Part shown: one piece after another, positions 42,534-52,270 of the stretch | Position numbering within the stretch: position 1 is the first letter of the stretch | How the letters are laid out: every line of letters starts with the position of its first letter | NCBI GenBank assembly: GCA_937901145.1 | Contig: CALCHE010000228.1 | Coordinates: 1-64,000 of the forward strand | Direction: 5' to 3' | DNA: 64,000 nt | DNA from: an uncultured Clostridia bacterium | GTDB taxonomy: Bacteria; Bacillota; Clostridia; Oscillospirales; Acutalibacteraceae | Notes under the pieces: model-generated | Seen by the model: only the letters and a program-made list of their open reading frames with translations | Databases searched by the model: none | What the model was told of the DNA's origin: nothing | Made by a program: the position numbers and the translations under genes

Positions 42534-43001
42534 ATGAGAAAAAATACAACAGTGATAGCAGAGTTCTTTGAAAGTACTGCTATAGAAAATGCACTGAAGC
42601 TCGGAATAAGAAATCTTCTGATTTTCGGTGACGAAACATACTGTAAAAAGTATGAAAATGTGACGTTGTATGTTTCTGAAAAATATGTTGATTTTCTTAG
42701 TGTGTTTAAAGAAAAAGGGATAAATTTAAGCTTGAGCGAACCGCTGCTGTGTAGCTTTTTACACTGCGATTTTTCTGTGGAAAAAGTATATTCTGTTCTT
42801 GAACAGCTGAAAAAATTTCCTGAAGGAACGACGGTTATTTTTACACACTGTAATGATATGTATGATACGGAGAAAAAGATAGGCGACTGTTTTTTTCGTA
42901 CCGTAGAGCATTTTTCATTGGATAAGGTAGCTCACGCTCTAGTGAAAAAAGATGAGAAGTTCGGAGAAAATAACTGTTACTGTCTCTGTGTAAGAAAATG
43001 A
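42534..43001 (+). CDS. Hypothetical protein
   Basis: 155 residues from the ATG at 42534, which follows TGAGGTGA; the longer open frame from 42411 runs through the preceding terminator and is not translated. Soluble, mixed alpha/beta, seven Cys, including SFLHCDF and CYCLCVRK at the end. The pattern of alternating strands and helices (NLLIFGDETYC, VTLYVSEKYVDF, GTTVIFTHCND) suggests a Rossmann-like fold. I recognise no family. Confidence 0.6.
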   Translation: MRKNTTVIAEFFESTAIENALKLGIRNLLIFGDETYCKKYENVTLYVSEKYVDFLSVFKEKGINLSLSEPLLCSFLHCDFSVEKVYSVLEQLKKFPEGTTVIFTHCNDMYDTEKKIGDCFFRTVEHFSLDKVAHALVKKDEKFGENNCYCLCVRK

Positions 43002-43008
43002 AAAAAGA

Positions 43009-43032
43009 GCAACCGTCGAAAAAGACGGTTGC
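43009..43032. terminator. Bidirectional terminator
   Basis: GCAACCGTC (43009-43017) pairs with GACGGTTGC (43024-43032) between convergent genes. Confidence 0.88.
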
Positions 43033-43048
43033 AATATTTTGTCGATAA

Positions 43049-43723
43049 TCAGTCGAGAATGTAGAGTCCTGATTTAAGCCACACGAATTCTCTGCCCATT
43101 ACATTGATGTACTTATATACCTTTTCGTTGAAAACTCTGTAATCTCTTACGGAGTTTGTCTGAATGTTAAGAGTGCGGATTTTTTTAGATGCCTGGTTGC
43201 TGATGTAAAGGGTGTTGCCCTGAAGAGAAACAGCACAGGGGCTCTCAAAAGCTGTGGCATCTCCGCCACCTACTCTGAGAAGTATTCTGCCTTCGCGGGG
43301 AGAATATTTGATTATTGCATTTTCTGCAGGGACCGCGCACCACACATAAGCACCGTCGACAGCGATATCACATACGGGAGAACCGTGGTAGGTGAGGAGA
43401 GAGGACACATTGAGCGAACCGTCAGTGTTAAAAATGTTGTATTCACCGTTAGGGAATATTGCCATAATTCTGCCGTCACCGAGAACACCTACATCGCAGG
43501 AAACATAATCACCTAACTGCTGTGCGATTTCCTCGTATTCGTAGCCGAATTTTACTTTAAGAAAGACAGATTTTTTTATATGAGTGAATTTATCGTTAAT
43601 GGCATCATAGCCGTAAAAGTTTGCTTTGAGCTTGCCGTCATCGGTGTAGCTTTTTGTAGCAAAAACAAAACCGTTTTTGAAGGGAGTAATATTTAAAATT
43701 TCGCCTGAAAAAACTATTTCCAT
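43049..43723 (-). CDS. Beta-propeller-like hypothetical protein
   Basis: 224 residues from the ATG at 43723 (AAAGGAAA upstream). No signal peptide. Repeating strand-rich units with NHL/WD-like wording (GRIMAIFPNGEYNIFNTDG, VDGAYVWCAVPAENAIIKYSPREG, SLQGNTLYISNQASKKIRTLNIQ) suggest four or five propeller blades, perhaps incomplete. Cytoplasmic; no catalytic motif. Function unknown. Confidence 0.6.
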   Translation of the reverse strand: MEIVFSGEILNITPFKNGFVFATKSYTDDGKLKANFYGYDAINDKFTHIKKSVFLKVKFGYEYEEIAQQLGDYVSCDVGVLGDGRIMAIFPNGEYNIFNTDGSLNVSSLLTYHGSPVCDIAVDGAYVWCAVPAENAIIKYSPREGRILLRVGGGDATAFESPCAVSLQGNTLYISNQASKKIRTLNIQTNSVRDYRVFNEKVYKYINVMGREFVWLKSGLYILD

Positions 43724-43903
43724 TTTATTTTTCCTTTCTTTGACAGGGCAATACATTATACCCCAACATAATCTATTCTATATAATACAATAGATTTGTC
43801 TACAGGTCAAGACTGAAATACAACAATATTTTAATTAACGTTGCTGAATTTTTTGGTTAAAGTAAAATATTTGTGAGTGGGGGTAAAAAACTCCTGTTTA
43901 ATG

Positions 43904-43932
43904 TTGACAAAACAACTGTTTTCAAGTACAAT
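43904..43932 (+). promoter_or_regulatory. Promoter of glpK with ~175-base leader
   Basis: TTGACA (43904-43909), 17-base spacer, TACAAT (43927-43932). The leader to the ATG at 44116 is long; I see no known riboswitch or strong terminator in it. The rest of the gap 43724-44115 holds nothing further that I can name. Confidence 0.78.
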
Positions 43933-44115
43933 GTATGTGTAAATTTGAAGACACGTTTATTCGGAGAATTGTATATGTGTTTTCGGAATATTAATTGTTA
44001 TGAGATATGATTCTATGGAGATGAGAGAATAGATTGAATATCCCGTCCGTGGGTTAAGTGTATCTATTTTTTCGTTTTTCTTTTTATATCCCGTAGCAAA
44101 GGAGGAAAAGAAAAT

Positions 44116-45630
44116 ATGAGTGAAAAATTAATTCTGTCCCTTGACCAGGGTACCACAAGTTCAAGAGCTATCGTTTTTGACAAAAAAGGTAACATCATCG
44201 CTAAAGCTCAGAATGAGTTTGAGCAGATTTATCCTAAGGCAGGCTGGGTTGAGCACGATCCGCTTAATATTCTTTACAGTCAGTTCAATTCCATTACTAC
44301 CGTTCTTCGTTCAGGTAAGTTCTCTGCATCAGATATCGCAGGTATCGGTATCACAAATCAGAGAGAAACCACCATTCTGTGGGACAGAAGCACAGGTAAG
44401 CCTGTTTACAATGCTATCGTTTGGCAGTGCAGAAGAACTGCTGATATGTGCGAAAAAATCAAAGAGGACAAAGAACTCTGTGATTATATCACTGAGCATA
44501 CAGGACTTATCGTGGATGCTTATTTCTCCGCCACAAAGATTAAATGGATTTTAGACAATGTTCCCGGTGTAAAGGCTCTTGCTGAGGCAGGACAGCTTCT
44601 TTTCGGTACTGTTGAAACCTGGCTTATATGGAATCTTTCAGGCGGTAAAACTCACGTAACCGACTATTCGAATGCATCAAGAACAATGCTCTTTGATGTT
44701 GATAAGCTTTGCTGGGACGAATATCTCTGTGAAAAATTGGGCGTTCCCATGAACATCCTTCCCAAGCCTGTTCCTTCGAGTGAAATTTACGGTCAGGTTG
44801 CAAGTAACATCATCGGTATCGAAGAGCTTGCAGGTGTTCCTATCTGCGGTGCTATCGGTGACCAACCCTCAGCACTTTTCGGACAGGCATGCTTTAAGCC
44901 CGGTATGTCAAAGAATACCTACGGTACAGGCTGTTTCCTTCTTATGAACACAGGTAATAAACGTGTAGTATCTAAAAATAATCTTCTTACAGGTGTCGCA
45001 TGGAGCTATAACGGCGAAACTACATATTCTATCGAAGGCAGTGCCTTCAATGCAGGTTCGGTTATCAAATGGCTCCGTGATGAGGTTCAGCTTATTGACA
45101 GTCCGAAAAGATGTGACGAGCTCGCTGAAAGTGTTCCCGATGCTAACGGATGCTATCTTGTTCCCGCATTTACAGGTCTCGGTGCTCCTTACTGGGATAT
45201 GTACGCCCGCGGATGCATCGTAGGTCTTACCAGAGGTGTAAACAGAAAGCATATAGCACGTGCCGTTCTCGAATCAATCACTTATCAGATGACTGACCTT
45301 CTCGAGGCTATGAAGGATGATTCAGGCATTGATATTTCCGAGCTTCGTGTAGACGGTGGCGCCAGCGTAAGTAACATCATGATGCAGATTCAGGCCAATA
45401 TGGCACAGACTAAGGTTGACCGTCCGAAGACTGTAGAAACCACAGCGCTCGGTGCAGCATATCTCGCCGGTCTGGCTGTAGGCGTATGGGACAGCCTCGA
45501 AGATATCGAAGTAAACAGAGAGGTTGACCGTATATTTACTCCCGAAATGGATATGGACGAAAGAAACAGACTCTATGCGGGCTGGAAAAAGGCTGTAACC
45601 AGAGCTATGGACTGGGAAGAAAAAGAATAA
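44116..45630 (+). CDS. glpK: Glycerol kinase
   Basis: 504 residues, full length. SLDQGTTSSRAIVFD at the N-terminus (ATP phosphate loop), GWVEHDP and ITNQRETT for glycerol binding, and GGASVSNIMMQIQANMAQTKVDRP as the FGGY family signature. It phosphorylates glycerol to glycerol 3-phosphate. The ATG follows AAAGGAGG. Next gene, 69 bases downstream, is an LDH2-family oxidoreductase; no glycerol facilitator or GlpD is adjacent. Confidence 0.97.
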   Translation: MSEKLILSLDQGTTSSRAIVFDKKGNIIAKAQNEFEQIYPKAGWVEHDPLNILYSQFNSITTVLRSGKFSASDIAGIGITNQRETTILWDRSTGKPVYNAIVWQCRRTADMCEKIKEDKELCDYITEHTGLIVDAYFSATKIKWILDNVPGVKALAEAGQLLFGTVETWLIWNLSGGKTHVTDYSNASRTMLFDVDKLCWDEYLCEKLGVPMNILPKPVPSSEIYGQVASNIIGIEELAGVPICGAIGDQPSALFGQACFKPGMSKNTYGTGCFLLMNTGNKRVVSKNNLLTGVAWSYNGETTYSIEGSAFNAGSVIKWLRDEVQLIDSPKRCDELAESVPDANGCYLVPAFTGLGAPYWDMYARGCIVGLTRGVNRKHIARAVLESITYQMTDLLEAMKDDSGIDISELRVDGGASVSNIMMQIQANMAQTKVDRPKTVETTALGAAYLAGLAVGVWDSLEDIEVNREVDRIFTPEMDMDERNRLYAGWKKAVTRAMDWEEKE

Positions 45631-45699
45631 ACAGTAATTTAAGCGTTAATGCTTGAATATAGAAAAGAAAATAATTTTAAATAATAGGAGTGGACTAAA

Positions 45700-46812
45700 A
45701 TGCCAAAAGTAATTCTCGACTGGAAAACCACACACGACTTTATCAAGGATGCCTTCATCGGTGTAGGTGTGCCTGCTGATGACGCAGAAATTGTTACCGA
45801 TGTTCTTCTTGAATCCGACAGAAGAGGCATCGAATCTCACGGCTGTAACCGTTTTAAGCCTGTTTACATTGACCGTATCAATGCAGGTATTCAGCAGCCC
45901 GTAACTAATTTCGAAATTCTCAAGGAAACTCCCACCACAGCAGTAGTTGACGGTCACCACGGTATGGGTCAGGTTATCGGCTACAAGGCTATGAGTATGG
46001 CTATCGAAAAAGCTAAGAAATACGGTATGGGTATGGTTGCAGTACGTAACTCATGTCACTACGGTATCGCCGGTTATTACACCACTATGGCTACAAAAGC
46101 AGGCTGCATCGGTATGACAGGTACAAACGCTCGTCCTTCTGTTGCTCCCACACTCGGTGTAGAAGGTATGTTCGGTACTAACCCCTTTACTCTCGGTGTT
46201 CCTACTGATGAAGATTTCGACTTTAACTTCGACTGTGCCACATCTATCACACAGAACGGTAAGGTAGAATATTATGAGAGAATCGGTGAAGAAATCCATC
46301 CCGGTACTGTTATCGACCTCGACGGTAATCCTGTAGAAGGAGATGCAGGTGTTGCTCTCAAGAAAATCCGTCAGGGTACAGCTGCTCTTACCACTCTCGG
46401 TGGTATCGGTGAAGCTCTCGGCGGTTACAAGGGATACGGCTTTGCTCTCTTCGTAGAATTCCTTTCATCCATTCTTCAGGACGGTGCTTACGGTAAGGAT
46501 CTCGACGGTAAGGATGCAGAAGGCAATATCCGTCCCTATCAGCTCGGTCATTTCTTTATTGCTATCGATACAGAACACTTTATGGGTGAAGAAATCGCAC
46601 GTAAGAAGGCAGGCGACATCATCCGTTCAATGAGAGCATCCAAGAAGGCTCCCGGTGAGGATAGAATCTACACTGCAGGTGAAAAGGAATATGACATCTG
46701 GATGCAGAGAAAAGACAGCGGTGTGCCCATCAATGAATCTGTTCAGGCTGAAATGAACAAGGTTCGCGACGACCTCGGTCTTACACAGTACACTTTCCCC
46801 TGGGAGAAATAA
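45700..46812 (+). CDS. Malate/lactate (LDH2-family) dehydrogenase
   Basis: 370 residues, NAD(P)-dependent LDH2/MDG2 family. RRGIESHGCNRF (catalytic His region, about residue 46), DGHHGMGQVIGYKAM, RNSCHYGIAGYYTTMA and GTNPFTLGVPT are typical. Family members oxidise malate, L-lactate, ureidoglycolate or related 2-hydroxyacids, so the substrate is not fixed by sequence. Located 69 bases after glpK without a terminator, so the two may be co-expressed. Start behind ATAGGAGTG. Confidence 0.9.
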   Translation: MPKVILDWKTTHDFIKDAFIGVGVPADDAEIVTDVLLESDRRGIESHGCNRFKPVYIDRINAGIQQPVTNFEILKETPTTAVVDGHHGMGQVIGYKAMSMAIEKAKKYGMGMVAVRNSCHYGIAGYYTTMATKAGCIGMTGTNARPSVAPTLGVEGMFGTNPFTLGVPTDEDFDFNFDCATSITQNGKVEYYERIGEEIHPGTVIDLDGNPVEGDAGVALKKIRQGTAALTTLGGIGEALGGYKGYGFALFVEFLSSILQDGAYGKDLDGKDAEGNIRPYQLGHFFIAIDTEHFMGEEIARKKAGDIIRSMRASKKAPGEDRIYTAGEKEYDIWMQRKDSGVPINESVQAEMNKVRDDLGLTQYTFPWEK

Positions 46813-46828
46813 TTTATTTAATAAGAAT

Positions 46829-46856
46829 GTGCCGACGGAGTTTAATCTGTCGGCAC
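46829..46856 (+). terminator. Terminator of the LDH2-family gene
   Basis: GTGCCGAC (46829-46836) pairs with GTCGGCAC (46849-46856), T-rich after. Confidence 0.87.
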
Positions 46857-46873
46857 TCTTTTATATGAAAACA

Positions 46874-46896
46874 GAGCCTACTTTTGCAGTAGGCTC
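46874..46896 (-). terminator. Terminator of the M20 peptidase gene
   Basis: GAGCCTAC (46874-46881) pairs with GTAGGCTC (46889-46896). Confidence 0.82.
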
Positions 46897-46906
46897 TTTA
46901 CTATTT

Positions 46907-48382
46907 TTAGTTTTCTGCGCTTGCTCTTCTGATGTAATTTTTGAAGAAAATGAGAGCGTTTTCCATACAGGATATGGGTAATCTTTCGTTGGTACCGTGA
47001 GTACAGCGAAGAAGAGGAACATCTACCTTAAATGGAGCATAGCGATAAATATTATCACAGATGGGTTCGTAGTTATAAGCATCAGTGCCGCCCATAACCA
47101 GATAAGGTGCCACGATACCGCCGGGTTCGATGGCTTTATTAATCTCTGAAATGATTTTGTATGCTCTGGAATCAGTGGGAGAGAACTTTGATGCTTCTTT
47201 TGAGTTGAGAACATTGATTTCGATATCCTTGTATCGTACACACTTTCTGATGTGGTCCACGAGGTCCTGTTTGGTTGTGCCGGGCATAGCACGGAAGTTG
47301 ACGGTAGCAGATGCTCTCTGTGGAAGAACGTTTGCGGCAGGACTGCCCTGAGCCATAGTAACGGCTGTGGTCGTTCTTACTAGGCAGGCGCCGAAGGGGA
47401 TTGCCTTAAAAGCTTCGAGGATAACAGGCATAAGCAAGGGCATATTACAGGTGATGAGTCGAACGGGATATGTGCATTCTCTGCCAATAGAATCAATGAG
47501 CATTTTCATATTTTCGTTGAAATAAGCCTTGAACTGATTCTTTTCCAGGTCAGAAATTGCGGTAGCGAGCTTGCCTAAAGCACTGTGAACGGGAGGCTGT
47601 GATGAGTGGCCGCCCTTTGCATTGACCACGATTTCGATGTCTGAATATCCTTTTTCAGCCACACCTACGCCTACGAGATACTTATCGTTAAGTACACCCG
47701 GTACATTGATGGGAATAATGGCTCCGCCTTCATCGATAACGCTGTCGAGACGGATGCCTCTTTCTTTAAGTGTCGTCATAAGGTCATGTGCACCGTTTTT
47801 GTCGTTGGCTACCACTTCTTCGTTATCACCGAAGAGAAGATAAACATCTCTTTCAGGTTTGAAGCCATCCTTAAGAAGAGCTTCGACAGACTCCATAACA
47901 GCGATAAGGTGATTTTTCATATCTATGCTGCCACGACCCCATACGAATTCACCGTCGTCATATCCACTGAAAGCATCGTGCTCCCAGTCCTGTTCAGTAC
48001 CCTCTGAAACGGGAACTACGTCCTGATGTGCCAGAAGTGCGATAGGCTCGAGGTCATCTCTTGTTCCCTTCCAGCGGTAGAGAAGATTAGCGGGAGGAAC
48101 TATTTCTTTTTCGAGATTTTCTTTGATGAGGGGGTAAGCTTCGTCCAGAAAAGCGTGAAATTTTTCGAATTCTGCCCAGTCTACTTTGTCTGAATCTCTG
48201 TATGAAACGGTTTTATACTGCACAGCCTTTGAAAGATGTGCACGGTATGAGTCCACATCTACCGATTCCTGAGGAATGGGAGGAACTTCAGTTTTCTTTG
48301 GACGGTAAACTGCGGCATGTACTGCATTGCCTACGGCTGCAGCACCGAGAGCACCAAGAACGATTTTAGTTGATTTCTTCAT
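46907..48382 (-). CDS. M20 family metallopeptidase (PM20D1/carboxypeptidase-S-like)
   Basis: 491 residues. A short hydrophobic N-terminal segment (about 7-25, IVLGALGAAAVGNAVHAAVY) is followed by the catalytic domain: zinc ligand motif LLAHQDVVPV, WGRGSIDMKN (bridging Asp), GDNEEVV (catalytic Glu) and a dimerisation insert, with a late His near MGGTDAYNYEP / CTHGTNERL. Close in layout to the PM20D1 group that hydrolyses N-acyl amino acids. A membrane anchor or signal is possible from the N-terminus. Confidence 0.9.
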   Translation of the reverse strand: MKKSTKIVLGALGAAAVGNAVHAAVYRPKKTEVPPIPQESVDVDSYRAHLSKAVQYKTVSYRDSDKVDWAEFEKFHAFLDEAYPLIKENLEKEIVPPANLLYRWKGTRDDLEPIALLAHQDVVPVSEGTEQDWEHDAFSGYDDGEFVWGRGSIDMKNHLIAVMESVEALLKDGFKPERDVYLLFGDNEEVVANDKNGAHDLMTTLKERGIRLDSVIDEGGAIIPINVPGVLNDKYLVGVGVAEKGYSDIEIVVNAKGGHSSQPPVHSALGKLATAISDLEKNQFKAYFNENMKMLIDSIGRECTYPVRLITCNMPLLMPVILEAFKAIPFGACLVRTTTAVTMAQGSPAANVLPQRASATVNFRAMPGTTKQDLVDHIRKCVRYKDIEINVLNSKEASKFSPTDSRAYKIISEINKAIEPGGIVAPYLVMGGTDAYNYEPICDNIYRYAPFKVDVPLLRCTHGTNERLPISCMENALIFFKNYIRRASAEN

Positions 48383-48528
48383 AAAATCTGCCTCTTTTCC
48401 TTAAATTAAATTTTACTGTTAGATTATATACCAAAATTAACTTTATTTCAATAATAATCCGGATTTATTATTTACAACAGCGAAAAATAGTGTATAATCT
48501 TTATGAAAACAGAAAATGAGGTGTACAT

Positions 48529-49272
48529 ATGTTTGATGTAAAAAAAGTTACAGACGGCGCAATAAAATGGATAAGAGATTGGTTTGAGGAAAACGGTAAG
48601 GGCTGTAATGCTGTTATCGGTATTTCGGGAGGAAAGGATTCTACCGTTGTAGCCGCTTTGTGTGTAGAGGCTTTAGGCAAGGACAGAGTATACGGTGTTC
48701 TTATGCCTAACGGTGAGCAGAAGGATATTGACGATGCTCTTCAGCTCGTTAATTTCCTCGGTATCAGATACTATGTTTGTAATATTAAGGATGCATACGA
48801 CGGTGTAATCAAGGGTATGAATGACTGCGGTCTGGAAATAGGTGAGCAGACGAAGATTAATCTTGCGCCGCGTGTCAGAATGACTACAGTTTACGCTTTT
48901 TCTCAGTCTCTAAACGGCAGAGTGGCAAATACCTGTAATTTGTCTGAGGACTGGGTGGGATACTCCACGCGTTACGGTGACAGTGCAGGTGATTTCAGCC
49001 CTCTGGCTCACCTTACAGTTCAGGAGGTAAAGGAAGTGGGAAGATGTCTCGGCCTTCCTGAAAACCTTATCGAAAAGGTGCCCTCTGACGGTCTTTGCGG
49101 TTATACGGATGAGGATAAGCTCGGCTTCACCTATGCAGTTCTCGATAAATACATCAGAACGGGTGTATGTGAAGACGAAAAGACCAAAGAAAGAATAGAC
49201 TACCTTAACCGTATCAATGCTTTTAAATTAAAGACTATTCCAGGCTATGTCCCTGACGAAAAATATATCTAA
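48529..49272 (+). CDS. nadE: NAD(+) synthase, ammonia type
   Basis: 247 residues. The ATP pyrophosphatase P-loop GISGGKDST is at about residue 29, followed by NLAPRVRMTTVYAFSQ, NTCNLSEDWVGYSTRYGDSAGDFSPLAHLT and PSDGLCGYTDEDKLGF. It makes NAD from deamido-NAD, ATP and ammonia. No glutaminase domain, so free ammonia is the nitrogen source. The following GNAT gene starts eleven bases after the stop. Confidence 0.95.
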   Translation: MFDVKKVTDGAIKWIRDWFEENGKGCNAVIGISGGKDSTVVAALCVEALGKDRVYGVLMPNGEQKDIDDALQLVNFLGIRYYVCNIKDAYDGVIKGMNDCGLEIGEQTKINLAPRVRMTTVYAFSQSLNGRVANTCNLSEDWVGYSTRYGDSAGDFSPLAHLTVQEVKEVGRCLGLPENLIEKVPSDGLCGYTDEDKLGFTYAVLDKYIRTGVCEDEKTKERIDYLNRINAFKLKTIPGYVPDEKYI

Positions 49273-49282
49273 TGAGGTAAAA

Positions 49283-49762
49283 ATGGAGATACGGAAAACA
49301 ACACGTGATGACCTTGACAGGGTTATGGAAATATATGCTCTTGCACGTGATTTTATGGCGAAAACAGGTAATCCGAACCAGTGGAAAACCCATAAACCTC
49401 AGAGAGAGCTTATTGAAAAGGATATAGAAATCAGTCAGAGCTATGTCTGTACCGAGGACGGAAAAGTAGTAGGCGTCCTTGCTTTTATTCCGGGTGAAGA
49501 CCCTACCTATAAGGTTATATATGACGGAAAATGGCAGAATAACGAGCCTTATGCAGTCGTGCACCGAATAGCTTCCTCAGGTGAAGTGAAGGGTACAGGT
49601 ACCTTTATGATGAAGTGGGCTGAAAATCAGTTCCCGCATATCAGAATTGATACACACAGAGATAACAGGGTTATGCAGAATATGCTCTCTAAGCTCGGAT
49701 ACACTTATTGTGGAATTATACATCTCGAAGACGGCGATGAGAGACTTGCTTTTGAAAAATAA
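49283..49762 (+). CDS. GNAT-family N-acetyltransferase
   Basis: 159 residues from the ATG at 49283 (TGAGGTAAAA upstream). The acetyl-CoA motif region is IASSGEVKGTGTFMMKWAENQ, followed by DTHRDNRVMQNMLSKLGYTYCGII, a frequent C-terminal signature of small-molecule or peptide N-acetyltransferases. Substrate unknown. Eleven bases after nadE, likely cotranscribed. Confidence 0.88.
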   Translation: MEIRKTTRDDLDRVMEIYALARDFMAKTGNPNQWKTHKPQRELIEKDIEISQSYVCTEDGKVVGVLAFIPGEDPTYKVIYDGKWQNNEPYAVVHRIASSGEVKGTGTFMMKWAENQFPHIRIDTHRDNRVMQNMLSKLGYTYCGIIHLEDGDERLAFEK

Positions 49763-49767
49763 ACATA

Positions 49768-49803
49768 AACAGCACCTAAGGATTTGAATCCAAAGGTGCT
49801 GTT
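49768..49803. terminator. Bidirectional terminator
   Basis: AACAGCACCT (49768-49777) pairs with AGGTGCTGTT (49794-49803) between convergent GNAT and rfbA genes. Confidence 0.85.
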
Positions 49804-49808
49804 TGTTA

Positions 49809-50693
49809 TTAATATCTGAATTTACCTTCTGCTACTTTCTTAAGATGCTGTCCGTAGAGAGATTTACCGTATTTTTCAGCGGCCTTCTTAAGCTGATCTT
49901 CGCTTATCCAGCCTTTTATGAATGCGATTTCCTCGGGTGCTGAAATCATAACGGACTGTCTCGTTTCTGTGATTCTTACGAACTCAGCTGCTTCGTGAAG
50001 GCTTTCTACCGTACCTGTATCGAGCCAAGCAAAGCCTCTGCCTAAAAGCTTGACAGCAAGGGATTTTTCCATTAGATAGCGCACATTGAGGTCTGTGATT
50101 TCGTATTCGCCTCTGTCTGATTTTTTTATTGATTTGGCATATTCACTAACGCGGTTATCGTAGAAATAAAGACCCGTAACACAGTAGTTCGATTTGGGAT
50201 TTTTCGGCTTTTCTTCGATGGAGATGACGTTCTTATTTTCGTCGAATTCCACCACACCGAAGCGCTCAGGGTCATCTACGTAATAGCCGAAAACGGTGGC
50301 GATACCTTTTTCAGCATTTTCTTTGGCTTCGGTTAAAATCTTCGTAAAGCCGTTTCCGTAAAAGATGTTATCACCGAGCACCATAGCACAGCAGTCGTCA
50401 CCGATAAAATCTTCGCCGATGATGAATGCCTGAGCCAATCCGTCAGGTGAGGGCTGTTCTGCATAGGAAAGGTTAACACCGAAATCACTTCCGTCGCCTA
50501 ACAGTCTTTCGAAATTCGGCAGGTCCGTAGGAGTGGAAATAATTAAAATGTCCTTTATTCCTGCCAGCATAAGAACTGAAAGGGGATAGTAAATCATCGG
50601 CTTGTCATATACAGGGAGAAGCTGTTTGGACATAACCATAGTAAGAGGATAAAGTCTTGTGCCTGAGCCACCGGCTAAAATAATACCTTTCAT
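49809..50693 (-). CDS. rfbA: Glucose-1-phosphate thymidylyltransferase
   Basis: 294 residues. N-terminal [14 protein letters not shown] nucleotidyltransferase loop, [24 protein letters not shown], and [11 protein letters not shown] are characteristic of RfbA/RmlA. It makes dTDP-glucose, the entry to dTDP-rhamnose for cell-surface polysaccharide. rfbBCD are not in this window. Fourteen bases downstream of an ABC exporter permease gene, so possibly in that transcript. Confidence 0.96.
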   Translation of the reverse strand: MKGIILAGGSGTRLYPLTMVMSKQLLPVYDKPMIYYPLSVLMLAGIKDILIISTPTDLPNFERLLGDGSDFGVNLSYAEQPSPDGLAQAFIIGEDFIGDDCCAMVLGDNIFYGNGFTKILTEAKENAEKGIATVFGYYVDDPERFGVVEFDENKNVISIEEKPKNPKSNYCVTGLYFYDNRVSEYAKSIKKSDRGEYEITDLNVRYLMEKSLAVKLLGRGFAWLDTGTVESLHEAAEFVRITETRQSVMISAPEEIAFIKGWISEDQLKKAAEKYGKSLYGQHLKKVAEGKFRY

Positions 50694-50707
50694 ATTTTAG
50701 TCCTTTC

Positions 50708-52270
50708 TTATCTGTTATTGTATTCGGAATATTCCAGTACATTTCTGCACAGGTAAATCAGCATAAGTGAAATTATGCCATTGAGTATTGCTATAAAAGT
50801 GTATATGATTTCGGGATTGAAGGGGAATGCCATACCTGTTATGACTCCCACAGTTACAGCTGGCAGAGAGAAGATTACTGTAAGAAGGAAATAAACCATA
50901 ACTGAAAAAAATCTTTTCTCCGAGTCGCCTGCAAATCTTTGTAATATAAGATTAACACCTATGAACATTATACCAAAGGAAAATCTTGCCAGAACCATAG
51001 CTGCTCCTTCGATTACGCTGCATGAGCCGAGAAGGATAAGCGGAATAAAGCAAATTAAGCTTTCGGCTGCCATAAGAGGAATGTCCGACTTTAAAAGATA
51101 AATAAGCTTTCTGAAATTACTTTCGGGTATAAGATAGATGTAGGGATAGGTGAATTCCTTAGCCCATCTGCCTATGCATACTGTCATAGACATAGTATAT
51201 ACGTTTATTACGAAAAGTGCAATATTTTCTTCCGAAAACATCAGACAGTAAACGAAAGAAAATCCTGCCATAAGAAAGGACAAGGGACTCAGAAGCAGAG
51301 GATTACTTCTTTTATTCTCTTTTCTGTGTTTATACGTTATGACAGATGCACCGTAGCCTTTTGTGATGCCTGCTTTTCCGATTTTTACGTTTCTGGGAGC
51401 GTTTTCAGCAGCTTTGCCTTCTTTTCGGGCAGTTATGGCTGAATGACTTATCTGTGTTGCTTTAAGTACATCCTCGTAAAAATCTCCTTTTATTCCGGAG
51501 AGCACCAGGTAGAAGGTAAGGCATAAAAAAGTAAAAATGGCTATGCCTGTAATTAATGAATGAACATTACCTTCTATAGCTCCCTGAACCGTGAAGGAAA
51601 CAAATCCGCTGACAGGGAAAAGGTACATTATTTTCTCTCTGGAGGCGTAAACAAGGCTTTCAAGGGATATTCCGGAAATATATGTTCTGCAAAGAAGTAT
51701 GGCGATGAACATAGCGAATACCCCGTAAAAAATGCTCTTGCCTCTTAACACCTTTCTGTCATCTGAACAGGTCAGTGTGTATATAACTGTAGCAAACATC
51801 TGTCCTATAAAAACCACTGCCCCATAGCCGACAAGTACGGAGAAAAGCGACGAAACAGGTAAGCCGTAAATATTTTTTACCACAGAAGACTGATAAAGGA
51901 TGAAAAGTCCCAGAGTAAGGGATTTTCCCAGCTGCTGAAAAAGACCGAAAGTAAGCACGCTTTTTTCTTTCAGAGGTGCCGTAAACATCAGGTTAACATC
52001 AGCCATGGAAAACATTGATGCACCGTTTATGAATCCGTTTTTTGCCGTCATAAAGAATACGTAAGTATAAAGGGCGAACACTATTGCATAAAACTCTGTT
52101 TTATCTCTTAAAAAGCTTTCTGGAGGAGTTGATGTTGCACTCGTATAAAAGCTGAAAACTAATATAAAGAGAAAGAATAACAGAAAAATAATTTTTGAGG
52201 GCTTTCTGATAAATTCTTTTATGATGTTTTTCGCTCTTCTTGTGACAAGATAAACATAAGGTATCATCAT
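50708..52270 (-). CDS. ABC exporter permease
   Basis: 520 residues with about 10-12 hydrophobic spans. The N-terminal YVYLVTRRAKNIIKEFIRKPSKI is like that of the large putative ABC-exporter family (PF16962) of Clostridia. A soluble loop lies near residues 265-310. The start overlaps the end of the ATPase gene by four bases. Substrate unknown. Confidence 0.8.
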   Translation of the reverse strand: MMIPYVYLVTRRAKNIIKEFIRKPSKIIFLLFFLFILVFSFYTSATSTPPESFLRDKTEFYAIVFALYTYVFFMTAKNGFINGASMFSMADVNLMFTAPLKEKSVLTFGLFQQLGKSLTLGLFILYQSSVVKNIYGLPVSSLFSVLVGYGAVVFIGQMFATVIYTLTCSDDRKVLRGKSIFYGVFAMFIAILLCRTYISGISLESLVYASREKIMYLFPVSGFVSFTVQGAIEGNVHSLITGIAIFTFLCLTFYLVLSGIKGDFYEDVLKATQISHSAITARKEGKAAENAPRNVKIGKAGITKGYGASVITYKHRKENKRSNPLLLSPLSFLMAGFSFVYCLMFSEENIALFVINVYTMSMTVCIGRWAKEFTYPYIYLIPESNFRKLIYLLKSDIPLMAAESLICFIPLILLGSCSVIEGAAMVLARFSFGIMFIGVNLILQRFAGDSEKRFFSVMVYFLLTVIFSLPAVTVGVITGMAFPFNPEIIYTFIAILNGIISLMLIYLCRNVLEYSEYNNR